IMG/VR virus record: IMGVR_UViG_3300035459_000046
Location: 1-26,069 of that record
Length of the DNA stretch: 26,069 nucleotides
DNA from: a virus
Direction: 5' to 3' (one strand)
Of this stretch, positions 14,210-21,748 are shown one piece after another; within the stretch, counting starts at the first letter, position 1; every line of letters starts with the position of its first letter. Both the position numbers and the translations under genes were made by a program. The notes beneath the pieces were generated by a model that was not told the DNA's origin, did no database searches, and worked only from the letters and a program-made list of their open reading frames with translations.

Positions 14210-14601
14210 AACACGCCCTCCATCTGCATCTCTTCCTGGTTAACCGGGTTGTACTGCCGAATCGTGTTCCACATATCCTGGTTATACATTATCAGGGCGG
14301 ACCTGCGCACGCAGCAGTTCGGCTTGCAGCGGGTCCTGCCTTTCATGCGGATTCTCTCGTGGGCTCGTTCGACGCAGATCCGTTCGGTAATCTCCGAATA
14401 AATCAGTTCCTCGATGAAGTTCTCCATAACCTCATCCGGGTGATCAAGCTCAAAGATATCAGAATGCTGGCGGGCCGCGTTCCAGTGTGATGGTAGGTAC
14501 TGAGTGATACGGCCATGGTCGCTTTTTATGGTCCAGTATGCCGGGTACTTGCTCTCATTAAGAGAGAGTCGATATTCGACTTCGAGGCGGCCGCGGTTCA
14601 C
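14206..14601 (-). CDS. Cys-rich hypothetical protein, paralogue of the 17078-17521 gene
   Basis: This 131-residue protein contains ITERICVERAHERIRMK followed by a cysteine cluster (CKPNCC). A second protein of this virus, after the large terminase, has LIERICIERNNQRIRLK and CKPCC in the same place, then a helix with His/Met/Asn residues. The two are diverged copies. They may bind zinc through the clustered Cys. The GTG start overlaps the MuF stop (GTGA). No family is recognised. Genes inserted beside terminase and MuF in phages are sometimes homing or accessory genes. Confidence 0.75.
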   Translation of the reverse strand: MNRGRLEVEYRLSLNESKYPAYWTIKSDHGRITQYLPSHWNAARQHSDIFELDHPDEVMENFIEELIYSEITERICVERAHERIRMKGRTRCKPNCCVRRSALIMYNQDMWNTIRQYNPVNQEEMQMEGVF

Positions 14602-15443
14602 TCGCCCCCTCCGTTCGCCTGCCTATACTCTTCATAGCAACGATCCTCTCCCGGATGTGCCGGGGGATATTGATCGCCACTACTGTGTGGTTCATCGATG
14701 GGTATCCAGCCATCCGCCTCATTCGCAAGACAGATGTCACACACTTTTTCATCCCCGGATGTTCTCCAGCGTTTTTCCATCTCGATTCCGTCATCGACAA
14801 TGGTATCCGCAAAAGCACGATTTCCCGCCTCATACGCACGGGCCGATTCCGTCACGGCGATCCGCTTTGCTCGATCCGTGCTGATCGGGCCATCATAGAG
14901 TTTCTGGATCTCCCTCGCCGTATCGTTGTAGGACCATCCCTCATCGAGGGCGGTGGTGATCACGGTTCTCAGGCTGCCTGCTGTAGTGTCCTGAATATCC
15001 TTGATGTACCCGATGCTGCCGCCAGTCTTTTGGAAGAATGCCACGGCCCGCGGATTTGAGAGATCCCAGAACTTGCCGGTCGGGTTGATGGTCTTTGCCA
15101 TCAGGTCCCCGCCGGCCTGCATACCGTCCATTTCCGCAGCCACGACCAGATCCTGCAAGTCCCCGGTGGTTGCCTTTTCGATGCCGGACCAGATATCGTT
15201 GAACTGATCGAGCGCGGCCTGCGTGGCTTTTGGCGCGGCTTTGTTGGTCTTTGCGGGCGTTTCCTGAGCGAAGTGGCTTTTCATGCCCACAAACCGCAGG
15301 AGGACCTCATCACGCTGCTGTTGGAAGAACTCCCGGAAGGCCGGGAGATGTTTCTTTGCGATCCGGTTCTTCTCGCGGACCTTACGGAGCCCGATCGCGG
15401 CCTGTTTTACTTTTGCTGCGGCTGCCGGAATATTGGAGGGCAT
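14598..15443 (-). CDS. MuF-type minor head protein
   Basis: This 281-residue protein shows the full MuF pattern. An N-terminal helical region is followed by SLRTVITTALDEGWSYNDTAREIQKLYDG, then RAKRIAVTESARAYEAGNR. Next comes EKRWRTSGDEKVCDICLANEADG, and finally QYPPAHPGEDRCYEEY. The CxxC and the C-terminal PPAHPGxxRC are the zinc-type hallmarks of Mu gpF/SPP1 gp7-like proteins, which bind the portal. Three nt of stop separate it from a small gene upstream, with GGAG as SD. Confidence 0.9.
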   Translation of the reverse strand: MPSNIPAAAAKVKQAAIGLRKVREKNRIAKKHLPAFREFFQQQRDEVLLRFVGMKSHFAQETPAKTNKAAPKATQAALDQFNDIWSGIEKATTGDLQDLVVAAEMDGMQAGGDLMAKTINPTGKFWDLSNPRAVAFFQKTGGSIGYIKDIQDTTAGSLRTVITTALDEGWSYNDTAREIQKLYDGPISTDRAKRIAVTESARAYEAGNRAFADTIVDDGIEMEKRWRTSGDEKVCDICLANEADGWIPIDEPHSSGDQYPPAHPGEDRCYEEYRQANGGGE

Positions 15444-15611
15444 TTACTCCTCATCTTTGACAATTACGGCTCCGCACCAGGCACAACGATATGTCTTAAA
15501 ATTTCGGTGGAATTGTTGGTTGAACGTCAATATTTTGTCGGTGTCTAATTCTTCGCGCCGTACCCACCGGTGCCCGAAGATCCTGTCGATCCAGTAAAGG
15601 AGACGGTTCAT
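15444..15611 (-). CDS. CxxC miniprotein between portal and MuF (55 aa)
   Basis: This short ORF starts at 15611, where its ATG overlaps the portal stop (ATGA), and runs to a TAA at 15444, directly before the MuF ATG. It begins MNRLLYWIDRIFGHRWVRRE and ends KTYRCAWCGAVIVKDEE, with a single CAWC pair. The perfect fit between two genes, with overlapping starts and stops, argues that it is real. It may bind zinc as a dimer or with a partner. Confidence 0.75.
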   Translation of the reverse strand: MNRLLYWIDRIFGHRWVRREELDTDKILTFNQQFHRNFKTYRCAWCGAVIVKDEE

Positions 15612-17065
15612 GATCGCTCCTTCGCTGCTGCTGCAAGGTCCTCGGCTGCCTTCGCGAGCCGGAGTTCGGCAGAGTTCTCGACGTCTTTCCCGATATCATC
15701 GTCTGATTCGCCTTCCTGGAGGCCGAGCGTTGCCTGGACGAATGCCCGGGCCTTGCCCTTGCCTATGATGTTGGCAGCGCCAGCCCGGGTTGCGACATCT
15801 GCCTTTTGTAACTGGGCACTGAATGCGTTCTGGTTGGCGGCTGTGTTGCGTTCCCTGAGGGCTGCCAGTGCTGCATCATCAAGAGGCTGGAGGATACCCC
15901 CGGCCCCCGCATTCGCAAGGATTGCCCGGTACTCGTTCTCCAGGACGCTGCCGCTCTGCCTCGCCTCCCCTGCGATCTTGATCCAGAGGTCGGACTTGTC
16001 GATCTCGGGGGATGGCACATCGACAAGGATCTGATACCCCTTCTCAGTATACCCGTTGTAATCCGCCCATGGCTTGACCAGGCGATATGTGTCCCATTCG
16101 AGCCACCGGTGATTGCCTTTCACGAACGAGATGTATTTCCGGAGCTCGGCGGTGTTGGTGCCCCCGACCAGCTGCCCGCCATCCTTGCCGAGATCGGAGG
16201 GGATGAAGAACTGCCGGAGCTGCATCCCGAGTTCGGTGATGGTTTCAAGCGCGGACCCGTCCCCGCTGATGCCAAGATTCACAATCTCCATGTTCGGCCG
16301 GAGCTGGTACCGGTTGTTGCTGCTCTGGTTCTTGAGGATCTTCTGGGCGTACGCTTGATCATCTCCCTGCGGGTCCGTGACCTTCACAAACCAGTTCCCC
16401 CCGCTGCCCCACTGGTTGACTCTCTGCATCTGCCGCTGCCAGCTATATGAGAGCATCTTGACGAAGGGGAAGATCGGGAGGATAAAAGGCAGGCCGCCAA
16501 GTTCTCCACTCAGGGGATTGACCGTCATGTGGACGTTGGTGAGCTGGGTGACCTTGCCGTCCCTCTGCGTCTGCCAGTATTCCTGTTCCCCGGTCTTCTC
16601 GTTGATACAGATACCTGGCAGGAGCTGATTGTAGACCAGCGACATCGAGGCTCCTTTGCGGGCGAACGACTGCGGAGGGAGCCGGTTCAGTTTCACCAGC
16701 CGGTACTCGGGGCCTTCGTAGTCCCATACGGGGTTGCTCAGGGCCGGGCCCCACTCCATGACATCCCGCCATCTCCGCTGTATCGAGAAGTTGAGTGCCA
16801 CGTTCGGGTTGTTGATCATCATATCGTTGAGCTGGGCCGTGAGGTCCGGGTCTTCGTTCTTATCCTTGTCAACAACCTTGAACGTGATGTCATCCTGGAA
16901 GATGGTCATCTGCATCTGATCGAGACCCTGCTTGATGTACTTGTTCTCCAGGATTTTCTGGATCTCTGTTGCGTTTACCTTCGGTGCCTTGAAGGTCGTG
17001 CCGTCGCTGCGGACGTAGATCGTGCCTTCTTCCTTTGTTGCTTCTGCCTTTACTTTTGCTGCCAT
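15608..17065 (-). CDS. Portal protein
   Basis: This is a 485-residue protein from the ATG at 17065. A TTG three codons earlier is too close to GAGG (17076-17079); the ATG lies 10 nt after it. The sequence shows a portal-like core: LNRLPPQSFARKGASMSLVY, PFVKMLSYSWQRQMQRVNQW (clip or wing helix), TITELGMQLRQFFIPSDLGK and KGNHRWLEWDTYRLVKPW. The C-terminal 100 residues are helical and charged (barrel/crown). Its place between terminase and MuF is the expected one. It would form the dodecameric entry ring at one capsid vertex. The exact portal family is not certain. Confidence 0.85.
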   Translation of the reverse strand: MAAKVKAEATKEEGTIYVRSDGTTFKAPKVNATEIQKILENKYIKQGLDQMQMTIFQDDITFKVVDKDKNEDPDLTAQLNDMMINNPNVALNFSIQRRWRDVMEWGPALSNPVWDYEGPEYRLVKLNRLPPQSFARKGASMSLVYNQLLPGICINEKTGEQEYWQTQRDGKVTQLTNVHMTVNPLSGELGGLPFILPIFPFVKMLSYSWQRQMQRVNQWGSGGNWFVKVTDPQGDDQAYAQKILKNQSSNNRYQLRPNMEIVNLGISGDGSALETITELGMQLRQFFIPSDLGKDGGQLVGGTNTAELRKYISFVKGNHRWLEWDTYRLVKPWADYNGYTEKGYQILVDVPSPEIDKSDLWIKIAGEARQSGSVLENEYRAILANAGAGGILQPLDDAALAALRERNTAANQNAFSAQLQKADVATRAGAANIIGKGKARAFVQATLGLQEGESDDDIGKDVENSAELRLAKAAEDLAAAAKERS

Positions 17066-17077
17066 TTCAAACAAACC

Positions 17078-17521
17078 TCAATCCTTGCTCCGTTTCGTAA
17101 AATCGCCGGGAGATTCTTCCCGGATTGTTCGGTCCTCTTCGCTCAACGCCGTGTAAGTGAATACATTATGCACGTGGTTGTGCATGGCGATCATTATGTC
17201 CTGAATGCAGCACGGCTTACAGTGGTCCCGTTTCAGCCGGATGCGTTGATTGTTCCGTTCAATGCAGATTCTTTCGATGAGGTATGAGCATGAGAGCGAA
17301 TCATAGAACGCATCGATATAATCATCAACATTCCAGGGCGATCCCGCATCGCCGTCAAACAGAGGGCGGGGCCGGCTTCGGTCGATGATCTCCTTTGCCT
17401 CGCTCCAGCACCCGGCAAGGTTCAGAATAATCTGGTACTGCCCGTCCTGCTTTCCCCATCGGGCCAGCACTTTATCCGCAATCCGGATGGATACCCGGTT
17501 ATCAACTTCGCCGATCACCAT
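17078..17521 (-). CDS. Cys-rich hypothetical protein, paralogue of the 14206-14601 gene
   Basis: This 147-residue protein lies between terminase and portal. The ATG is 7 nt inside the large terminase gene. The C-terminal half has LIERICIERNNQRIRLKRDH, a CKPCC cluster and a His/Met-rich helix (DIMIAMHNHVHNVFTY), all matching the other copy. The N-terminal half (VLARWGKQDGQYQIILNLAG, CWSEAKEII) is less similar. The family is unknown; the paired Cys suggest a metal site. Confidence 0.75.
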   Translation of the reverse strand: MVIGEVDNRVSIRIADKVLARWGKQDGQYQIILNLAGCWSEAKEIIDRSRPRPLFDGDAGSPWNVDDYIDAFYDSLSCSYLIERICIERNNQRIRLKRDHCKPCCIQDIMIAMHNHVHNVFTYTALSEEDRTIREESPGDFTKRSKD

Positions 17522-19017
17522 AAGTCCCCCAGCTCATCATCATCGCCCATGCCAAAGGTAGGGGTGTCTTCATCTGCATCGGAGCCGAGCGCCTGATCAA
17601 GTTTCGGTTCATAGGTTGGGTCCCTCAATCCTTTTGCCAGTTCGTTAAATGCCCCGTCAAAGGCGTCCACTATATCGTCGTGCTTGCCTTCCGGGAATGC
17701 CTCGATCTCCGCGAAGAACTGGTCATTCCACGATCCCCTGACTACTTTGATCAGGCCGTTATACGCCGCCCGTGATGCGGGGACCGCCCGGGCCTCCTTC
17801 GAGCCTGACGCCGGGACGCCCATGTAATCATAGCCCTTGAACTGATCCCGGGCCGCGAGGAACACCACGGTTTTCCCGCTGGACCCGCCCTCCTGCTCTT
17901 CCCGAATCTTGACGCCGGGACCGTCCTGTTCTTTGATCGTCTTCCGTTCGGCCCCTGTCTCGCCCGGGTTGCCGCGGAAGACGCTGATGTGGAGGAGATA
18001 GTAAATCCCGTTCACTACGCACATCTTTGCGCTGGCGGTCCGGTCAGGGTCCTTATTCTTCGGGCTCTTCCGGGTCGCCGCCATATCCCAGTACCGGACG
18101 GTCGGGCCGACTGGGGCATGATCTACGGGCTCCCCGAACCATTCACGCTTGAAGACCGTGCCGGCCTGCATCCGGATCTTCCAGTTGCCCCCGAGCAGCC
18201 GCTCCTGCTCAACAAAAGATAGGGCCTGAAGGTTGCCCCGATATTCCGGGTTGATCCTCTCAAGAATCGGGTTATCGCTAAGCTTGGCGTGGATAAACGT
18301 GACGCTCTTCGGTTGACGGTCCGGGTATCTCTCTTTCAGTTCCTCGGCAGAGTCGGACCAGACGATCTCGTCGTTATCCCGGATGAACCACCTGATAACG
18401 CCAGACCGTCCCTCTATCGGGTATCCGGTGACCGGGTCAATCCACCACGAGATGAAGCCCGTGCCCCATTCGTCTTTTCCCCCATGACCCCGGACCAGCC
18501 ACGAGTCGGCGTCGGGGTTTGCCGTTGCCCTGATGCACGGACGTATCCCGCAGGTGGACCGGTTGCGAGAGAACATGTAGAAGAACTGGTATTCGGTGAA
18601 GTGTTCCAGCTGATCAAAACCAATATGAGCGATCTGTGCCCCGTCGTAGCCTTGGCAGGTTTTATCGTACTGGAGATGGTCGAAGTGGATCCGGTTGTTG
18701 AATGGCGGGAATGTCCAGTCTATCTTTGGTGATTCTCTGACAACGGCACCCTGAGAGGGATAGATCTTGCGGCTCTCGTCCAGGAGTCCCCCTTCGTTGG
18801 TGATCTGGGTGGTGTCGCGACGGAATAAAACGGCTCCAAAACCCCTCACCCGATTAATGTGGCGCAGGGGATCCAGAAGTAACTCAAAGGTTTTTCCTCC
18901 CCCGGCCTCGCCACCATATATGATGATGTCCGCTGGTGAGGAGAGGGCTTGTGTCTGTGGGCCCGGCTGTGCCTCAATGACTTTTCGCACCGGTTGCTGC
19001 TGCTTTGTCTCTGCCAT
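17515..19017 (-). CDS. Terminase large subunit (packaging ATPase/nuclease)
   Basis: This 500-residue protein carries all terminase landmarks. The Walker A GGEAGGGKT is at residues 35-43. The Walker B and catalytic acid, IAHIGFDQLEHF, are at about 129-140. FVEQERLLGGNWKIR is at about 268-282. The RNase H-like nuclease has RYWDMAA (D311) and HDDIVDAFDGAF (D447, D448, D451). It pumps DNA into the prohead through the portal and cuts the concatemer. It overlaps the small subunit by 44 nt, which suggests translational coupling. The acidic C-terminus (GSDADEDTPTFGMGDDDELG) probably contacts the portal. Confidence 0.95.
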   Translation of the reverse strand: MAETKQQQPVRKVIEAQPGPQTQALSSPADIIIYGGEAGGGKTFELLLDPLRHINRVRGFGAVLFRRDTTQITNEGGLLDESRKIYPSQGAVVRESPKIDWTFPPFNNRIHFDHLQYDKTCQGYDGAQIAHIGFDQLEHFTEYQFFYMFSRNRSTCGIRPCIRATANPDADSWLVRGHGGKDEWGTGFISWWIDPVTGYPIEGRSGVIRWFIRDNDEIVWSDSAEELKERYPDRQPKSVTFIHAKLSDNPILERINPEYRGNLQALSFVEQERLLGGNWKIRMQAGTVFKREWFGEPVDHAPVGPTVRYWDMAATRKSPKNKDPDRTASAKMCVVNGIYYLLHISVFRGNPGETGAERKTIKEQDGPGVKIREEQEGGSSGKTVVFLAARDQFKGYDYMGVPASGSKEARAVPASRAAYNGLIKVVRGSWNDQFFAEIEAFPEGKHDDIVDAFDGAFNELAKGLRDPTYEPKLDQALGSDADEDTPTFGMGDDDELGDLW

Positions 19018-19648
19018 TGTCGGGAAGGATGATGATCGTCGATTCTAACGGGCCTCCATTAAGGCCGCCGATTTCCTGCTGGGTCCGGTCGGTCTTGAAG
19101 GTGGGATCGAGGTTCACCAAGAGGATGGTGGCGGCCTTCGTCTCCGGCGGGAAATACTCCTCGGTCTCAATGACCTTGGTGTAGGTGTCGCTCGTCTCGG
19201 TCCTCTTGACCGGGATGCTGAACCCGGTGGCACGTTTCATGAGTGAATTATGGAGTAGTGCAACGGTTTCGTTCCGGCCCACTTGCAGAGCGGCAAGAAA
19301 ATCAAGGTATTTCTTTCTCCACGCGTCCAGAGTTGGACGGGAGATCCCCATCGCCTTGCATATTTCCTGCCGGGTAGCCCCCCGGGATGCGAGGCCCCGG
19401 ACCCATTCCGGGTGCCGGTTTTCATCGTACGGAACCGGAGGCCGTCCGCGTTTCTTTTCGGGTTTTTCCCGAGACTTTTTGCCCGGATTCTTGTGCTTGA
19501 CCGATTCCTTTTTGGTTGGTTCAGGCACAGGCGTCTCATCGTGCTCGACCGGGACCGCTGCTTTCTTCCCGGTTCCGGGCTTTGCCTGTGCTCCTTTTCG
19601 GGTTTTTCCCGAGACTTTTTGCCCGGATTTCTTTTTCTTGGCGGTCAT
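18974..19648 (-). CDS. Terminase small subunit
   Basis: This is a 224-residue protein. Residues 1-75 are a Lys/Arg-rich tail. An HTH follows (RGATRQEICKAMGISRPTLD, near residue 90) and then a helix pair (FLAALQVGRNETVALLHNSL and LMKRATGFSIPV). This is the pattern of small terminases that bind pac or cos DNA. It is longer than most (often 150-180 aa) because of the basic tail, which contains a 36-bp DNA repeat read in two frames. The ATG overlaps the preceding stop (ATGA). It recognises the packaging start and activates the large subunit. Confidence 0.85.
   Translation of the reverse strand: MTAKKKKSGQKVSGKTRKGAQAKPGTGKKAAVPVEHDETPVPEPTKKESVKHKNPGKKSREKPEKKRGRPPVPYDENRHPEWVRGLASRGATRQEICKAMGISRPTLDAWRKKYLDFLAALQVGRNETVALLHNSLMKRATGFSIPVKRTETSDTYTKVIETEEYFPPETKAATILLVNLDPTFKTDRTQQEIGGLNGGPLESTIIILPDNGRDKAAATGAKSH
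19454..19629 (-). repeat. 36-bp direct repeat within the small terminase gene
   Basis: An identical 36-bp sequence occurs at 19454-19489 and 19594-19629. The 140-bp offset is not a multiple of three. The copies are therefore read in different frames, giving NPGKKSREKPEKKR and KSGQKVSGKTRKG. Each copy contains the inverted pair CGGG and CCCG around a T-run, so the mRNA could fold at both sites. It might also be the terminase recognition (pac) region. Confidence 0.85.
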
Positions 19649-19851
19649 GCGTAGGCCCTCAAGGACTCGTGCTCTCGTTCTTTGCAGCGTTCACGATTTG
19701 CCGATGTGGCCGGGCAAGTGGCGCAATCATAATAAGGGGCGTACCATGTCGATACCGGGTTCTCATCCGAACCATGCGGCCACCCGCACGTCTTGGGGGG
19801 TAAAAACCATCCGCACCCTTTGCGGTCCGGGGGATTCTTTTTCGCAGCCAT
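19645..19851 (-). CDS. Cys-rich small protein before the terminase
   Basis: This 68-residue protein starts right after the stop of its neighbour (TGA then ATG) and ends in an ATGA overlap with the small terminase. It has four closely spaced Cys and His residues (GCGWFLPPKTCGWPHGSDE, then YYDCATCPATSANRERC), so metal binding is likely. Function unknown. Confidence 0.65.
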   Translation of the reverse strand: MAAKKNPPDRKGCGWFLPPKTCGWPHGSDENPVSTWYAPYYDCATCPATSANRERCKEREHESLRAYA

Positions 19852-20037
19852 TCAGACCACCCGCTTGACTCGTGCAACCAAGTCCCCGGTCCAGATTTGC
19901 AGGATTTCCCACCAGATCAGGAGCTTCTTGCCGAGGAGCTCCGCAATCTGCTCATTGATATGTGCCGATCGCTGCCGCAACATCCAGAGCTTCTTTTTCC
20001 CTTTTGCGTCCGCGAGAGTGGGGCCGGGGGTCGTCAT
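19852..20037 (-). CDS. Small basic hypothetical protein with ADAKG motif (61 aa)
   Basis: It starts MTTPGPTLADAKGKKKLWML and is followed by a hydrophobic-amphipathic helix (LLIWWEILQIW) and a basic C-terminus. The ATG overlaps the previous stop (ATGA). The ADAKG-xxx-L pattern recurs at the start of the 52-aa protein at 20860-21018, so the two may share an origin. No function is recognised; short proteins upstream of terminase sometimes modify packaging or the host. Confidence 0.6.
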   Translation of the reverse strand: MTTPGPTLADAKGKKKLWMLRQRSAHINEQIAELLGKKLLIWWEILQIWTGDLVARVKRVV

Positions 20038-20186
20038 GGATTATCCTCGATCATAAAAGAGTCGTCGTTTGTACCGGAAACGTAAACGGTACTTCCGTCT
20101 GGAAGCAGGATTCTCAAAGAAGTTACAAGACCGTCATCTTGAATTCCAGTAATTTTTCCTCCAATAAGGGAGTAAAGAGGTCTCAT
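20034..20186 (-). CDS. Small hypothetical protein (50 aa)
   Basis: This 50-codon ORF begins MRPLYSLIGGKITGIQDDGL. Its ATG overlaps the methyltransferase stop (ATGA) and its own stop overlaps the next gene (ATGA). A beta-rich pattern (GGKITGIQDDG, LVTSLRILLPDGSTVYVSG) suggests a small beta fold. The double overlap is strong support for a real gene. Function unknown. Confidence 0.7.
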   Translation of the reverse strand: MRPLYSLIGGKITGIQDDGLVTSLRILLPDGSTVYVSGTNDDSFMIEDNP

Positions 20187-20863
20187 GCTTCACACGCTCC
20201 GAAAAAGTCCGTGATCTTATGGTTGTTCACTTTCTCCAGCCGCTTCTCTGCAGTTGTGAAATGGGTGGGATCAATTTCAATCCCGATATAATTCCTCCCC
20301 ATCTGCTTTGCGGCAACACATGACGATCCACACCCCATGAACGGATCGAGAACAATATCCCCTACATTTGTGGCTGATTCAATCAACCTCTTCAGAAGGA
20401 GCAATGGTTTTTCTGTGGGATGCTGTAGTTGTGTTGCGGGAACGCGGTCAAATTCCATGACGTTTGAATAACGATATGTTTTTAATTCAAAATCGCCTTT
20501 GGGCATGAAGGCGATGCACTCATATTGGTTTCCGAAATCGCCTTTAAGATCGCCGGCAGTCCAGTTGTTTTTCACCCAAATGAGTGTATTTTTAATGCGA
20601 CTATCGACGAATGGAATTTTATGGGAGTGGAACACAAACATCGCCCCCCCCCATTTTATCTTATCCCACATGAGATCTGTCGGGCAGAAGAATGTTTCAT
20701 CGTTTTTTATCGAGGTGAACGGATTCTGATCCTTGTAGTGGTTTGATAAATAATTTATTCCATACGGAACGTCGGTCAGTACCAGATCCACGCACTTATC
20801 CGGGATCTCCTTCATCAGATCCAGACAATCCCCGCAGTATATCCGGTTAAGTTCCAGCGTCAC
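20183..20863 (-). CDS. Orphan DNA N6-adenine/N4-cytosine methyltransferase (beta class)
   Basis: This is a 226-residue enzyme. I start it at the GTG at 20863, which overlaps the stop of the previous gene (GTGA) and lies 7 nt after GGAGG; the longer frame overlaps that gene. The catalytic motif IV is TDVPYG (residues 30-35, a variant of DPPY). HPTEKP is at about 148-153. Motif I with the SAM-binding glycine (LDPFMGCGSS) is at about 172-181. The motif order IV, then I, marks the beta class. No restriction gene is near. It would methylate viral DNA, perhaps to evade host restriction. Confidence 0.9.
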   Translation of the reverse strand: MTLELNRIYCGDCLDLMKEIPDKCVDLVLTDVPYGINYLSNHYKDQNPFTSIKNDETFFCPTDLMWDKIKWGGAMFVFHSHKIPFVDSRIKNTLIWVKNNWTAGDLKGDFGNQYECIAFMPKGDFELKTYRYSNVMEFDRVPATQLQHPTEKPLLLLKRLIESATNVGDIVLDPFMGCGSSCVAAKQMGRNYIGIEIDPTHFTTAEKRLEKVNNHKITDFFGACEA

Positions 20864-21018
20864 GCCGTCGCCTCCTGCTGTGCCCCTTCCCGCGGCATTA
20901 TCTGGTACAACACCTGCCGCGCATCCCTGAAATTGAACTTCTCCCGGATCGCGTGCTGTTCCTTGAGTTTCCGGAGCCGGCGCGGACCTTTTGCATCCGC
21001 GATACATTCGGCGGTCAT
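20860..21018 (-). CDS. Small basic hypothetical protein with ADAKG motif (52 aa)
   Basis: I start it at the ATG at 21018, which follows GAGG, rather than at an upstream in-frame start that lies inside the previous gene. The protein is MTAECIADAKGPRRLRKLKE and then QHAIREKFNFRDARQVLYQI. It is basic and mostly helical. The start resembles the 61-aa protein at 19852-20037. The stop overlaps the methyltransferase GTG (GTGA), so they are probably coupled. Confidence 0.65.
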   Translation of the reverse strand: MTAECIADAKGPRRLRKLKEQHAIREKFNFRDARQVLYQIMPREGAQQEATA

Positions 21019-21025
21019 GAAACCC

Positions 21026-21328
21026 TCACGATAGCGCAAAGACCGTTTGGATCTCTTGTCGCAAAACCCACGCCTCGCCATTCGACAATCCGGCATATTC
21101 GACAACATAATCCCGACTGCCAATATCCTTCGGGGTGGCCAGACTACAGGTATAATCGCCTACGGATTTTCGTATGGCGGTTTTTGGCGTGCCAATCGGC
21201 GTCAATTCCCCCCCTTTGAGGAGAGATACGAGCGGGAGTGCATCCAGGTCTGCCAGCGCTTCAGCCGCGTTATATGCCCATGCTTCCGTCAGGATTGTAT
21301 CCCCGGCCAGAAATATTGAAATCGTCAT
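21026..21328 (-). CDS. Small beta-rich virion-type protein (100 aa)
   Basis: This 100-residue protein starts MTISIFLAGDTILTEAWAYN and ends VEYAGLSNGEAWVLRQEIQT. The short opening strand followed by GDT and a helix, and the many beta-strand-like segments, recall small beta-sandwich proteins encoded near phage fibres (LtfC/gp6-like). The ATG overlaps the previous stop by a few bases. Function is inferred only from its neighbours, the adhesin and the next beta protein. Confidence 0.5.
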   Translation of the reverse strand: MTISIFLAGDTILTEAWAYNAAEALADLDALPLVSLLKGGELTPIGTPKTAIRKSVGDYTCSLATPKDIGSRDYVVEYAGLSNGEAWVLRQEIQTVFALS

Positions 21329-21717
21329 GATACCGCAGTCTGGGAGATCGAAACGATGAGGGTGCCGATAGGGAACGTGACCGGATCTTTGTCCTGTATA
21401 TCCCGGGGGAGCGTGAGCGGGCCGGCGTGGATCATATGCCCGCCAGTGGGGGCGTCGTAGATCGCCATGTGATCAATGGTGCCCCAGACGCTGCCGGCGC
21501 TGCCGAAATCTACGATAGCGCTGTTGGTGATTGTGCCGGTTGGTGCGGAGAATGTCGCGGGGGAACACGTGATCTGTTTTCTGGCGTAGCCGATGCCGGT
21601 GATCTCCGTACCGGCACCATACGGGTTGCCGGAATAGAGGGCGACATATGCACCGTTAACGTCGTTGTCCAATACTTTTTTGATTTCAAATTCCGATTGT
21701 CCTTTATATTCTGTCAT
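21325..21717 (-). CDS. Phage fibre-type beta protein (130 aa)
   Basis: This 130-residue protein has a characteristic fibre/decoration pattern. It contains YVALYSGNPYGAGTEITGIG, then YARKQITCSPATFSAP, GTITNSAIVDFGSAGSVWGT and HMAIYDAPTGGHMIHAGPL, with a beta finish VTFPIGTLIVSIS. This TEITGxGYARxxI block is common in minor tail or head surface proteins of siphoviruses, often next to adhesins. It follows the large adhesin and may bind to it. Confidence 0.7.
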   Translation of the reverse strand: MTEYKGQSEFEIKKVLDNDVNGAYVALYSGNPYGAGTEITGIGYARKQITCSPATFSAPTGTITNSAIVDFGSAGSVWGTIDHMAIYDAPTGGHMIHAGPLTLPRDIQDKDPVTFPIGTLIVSISQTAVS

Positions 21718-21748
21718 TTTTTCAAATCCTCATTAATCTGGTCGTTTT

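Noticed and set aside
16529-17287. Plus-strand 252-codon ORF antisense to portal and the Cys-rich gene
   Set aside because: It crosses two supported genes and the gap between them, and has no SD or promoter.
19185-19868. Plus-strand 227-codon ORF antisense to the small terminase
   Set aside because: It is a shadow ORF; low-complexity Phe/Pro/Ser stretches mirror the Lys-rich tail of the terminase.
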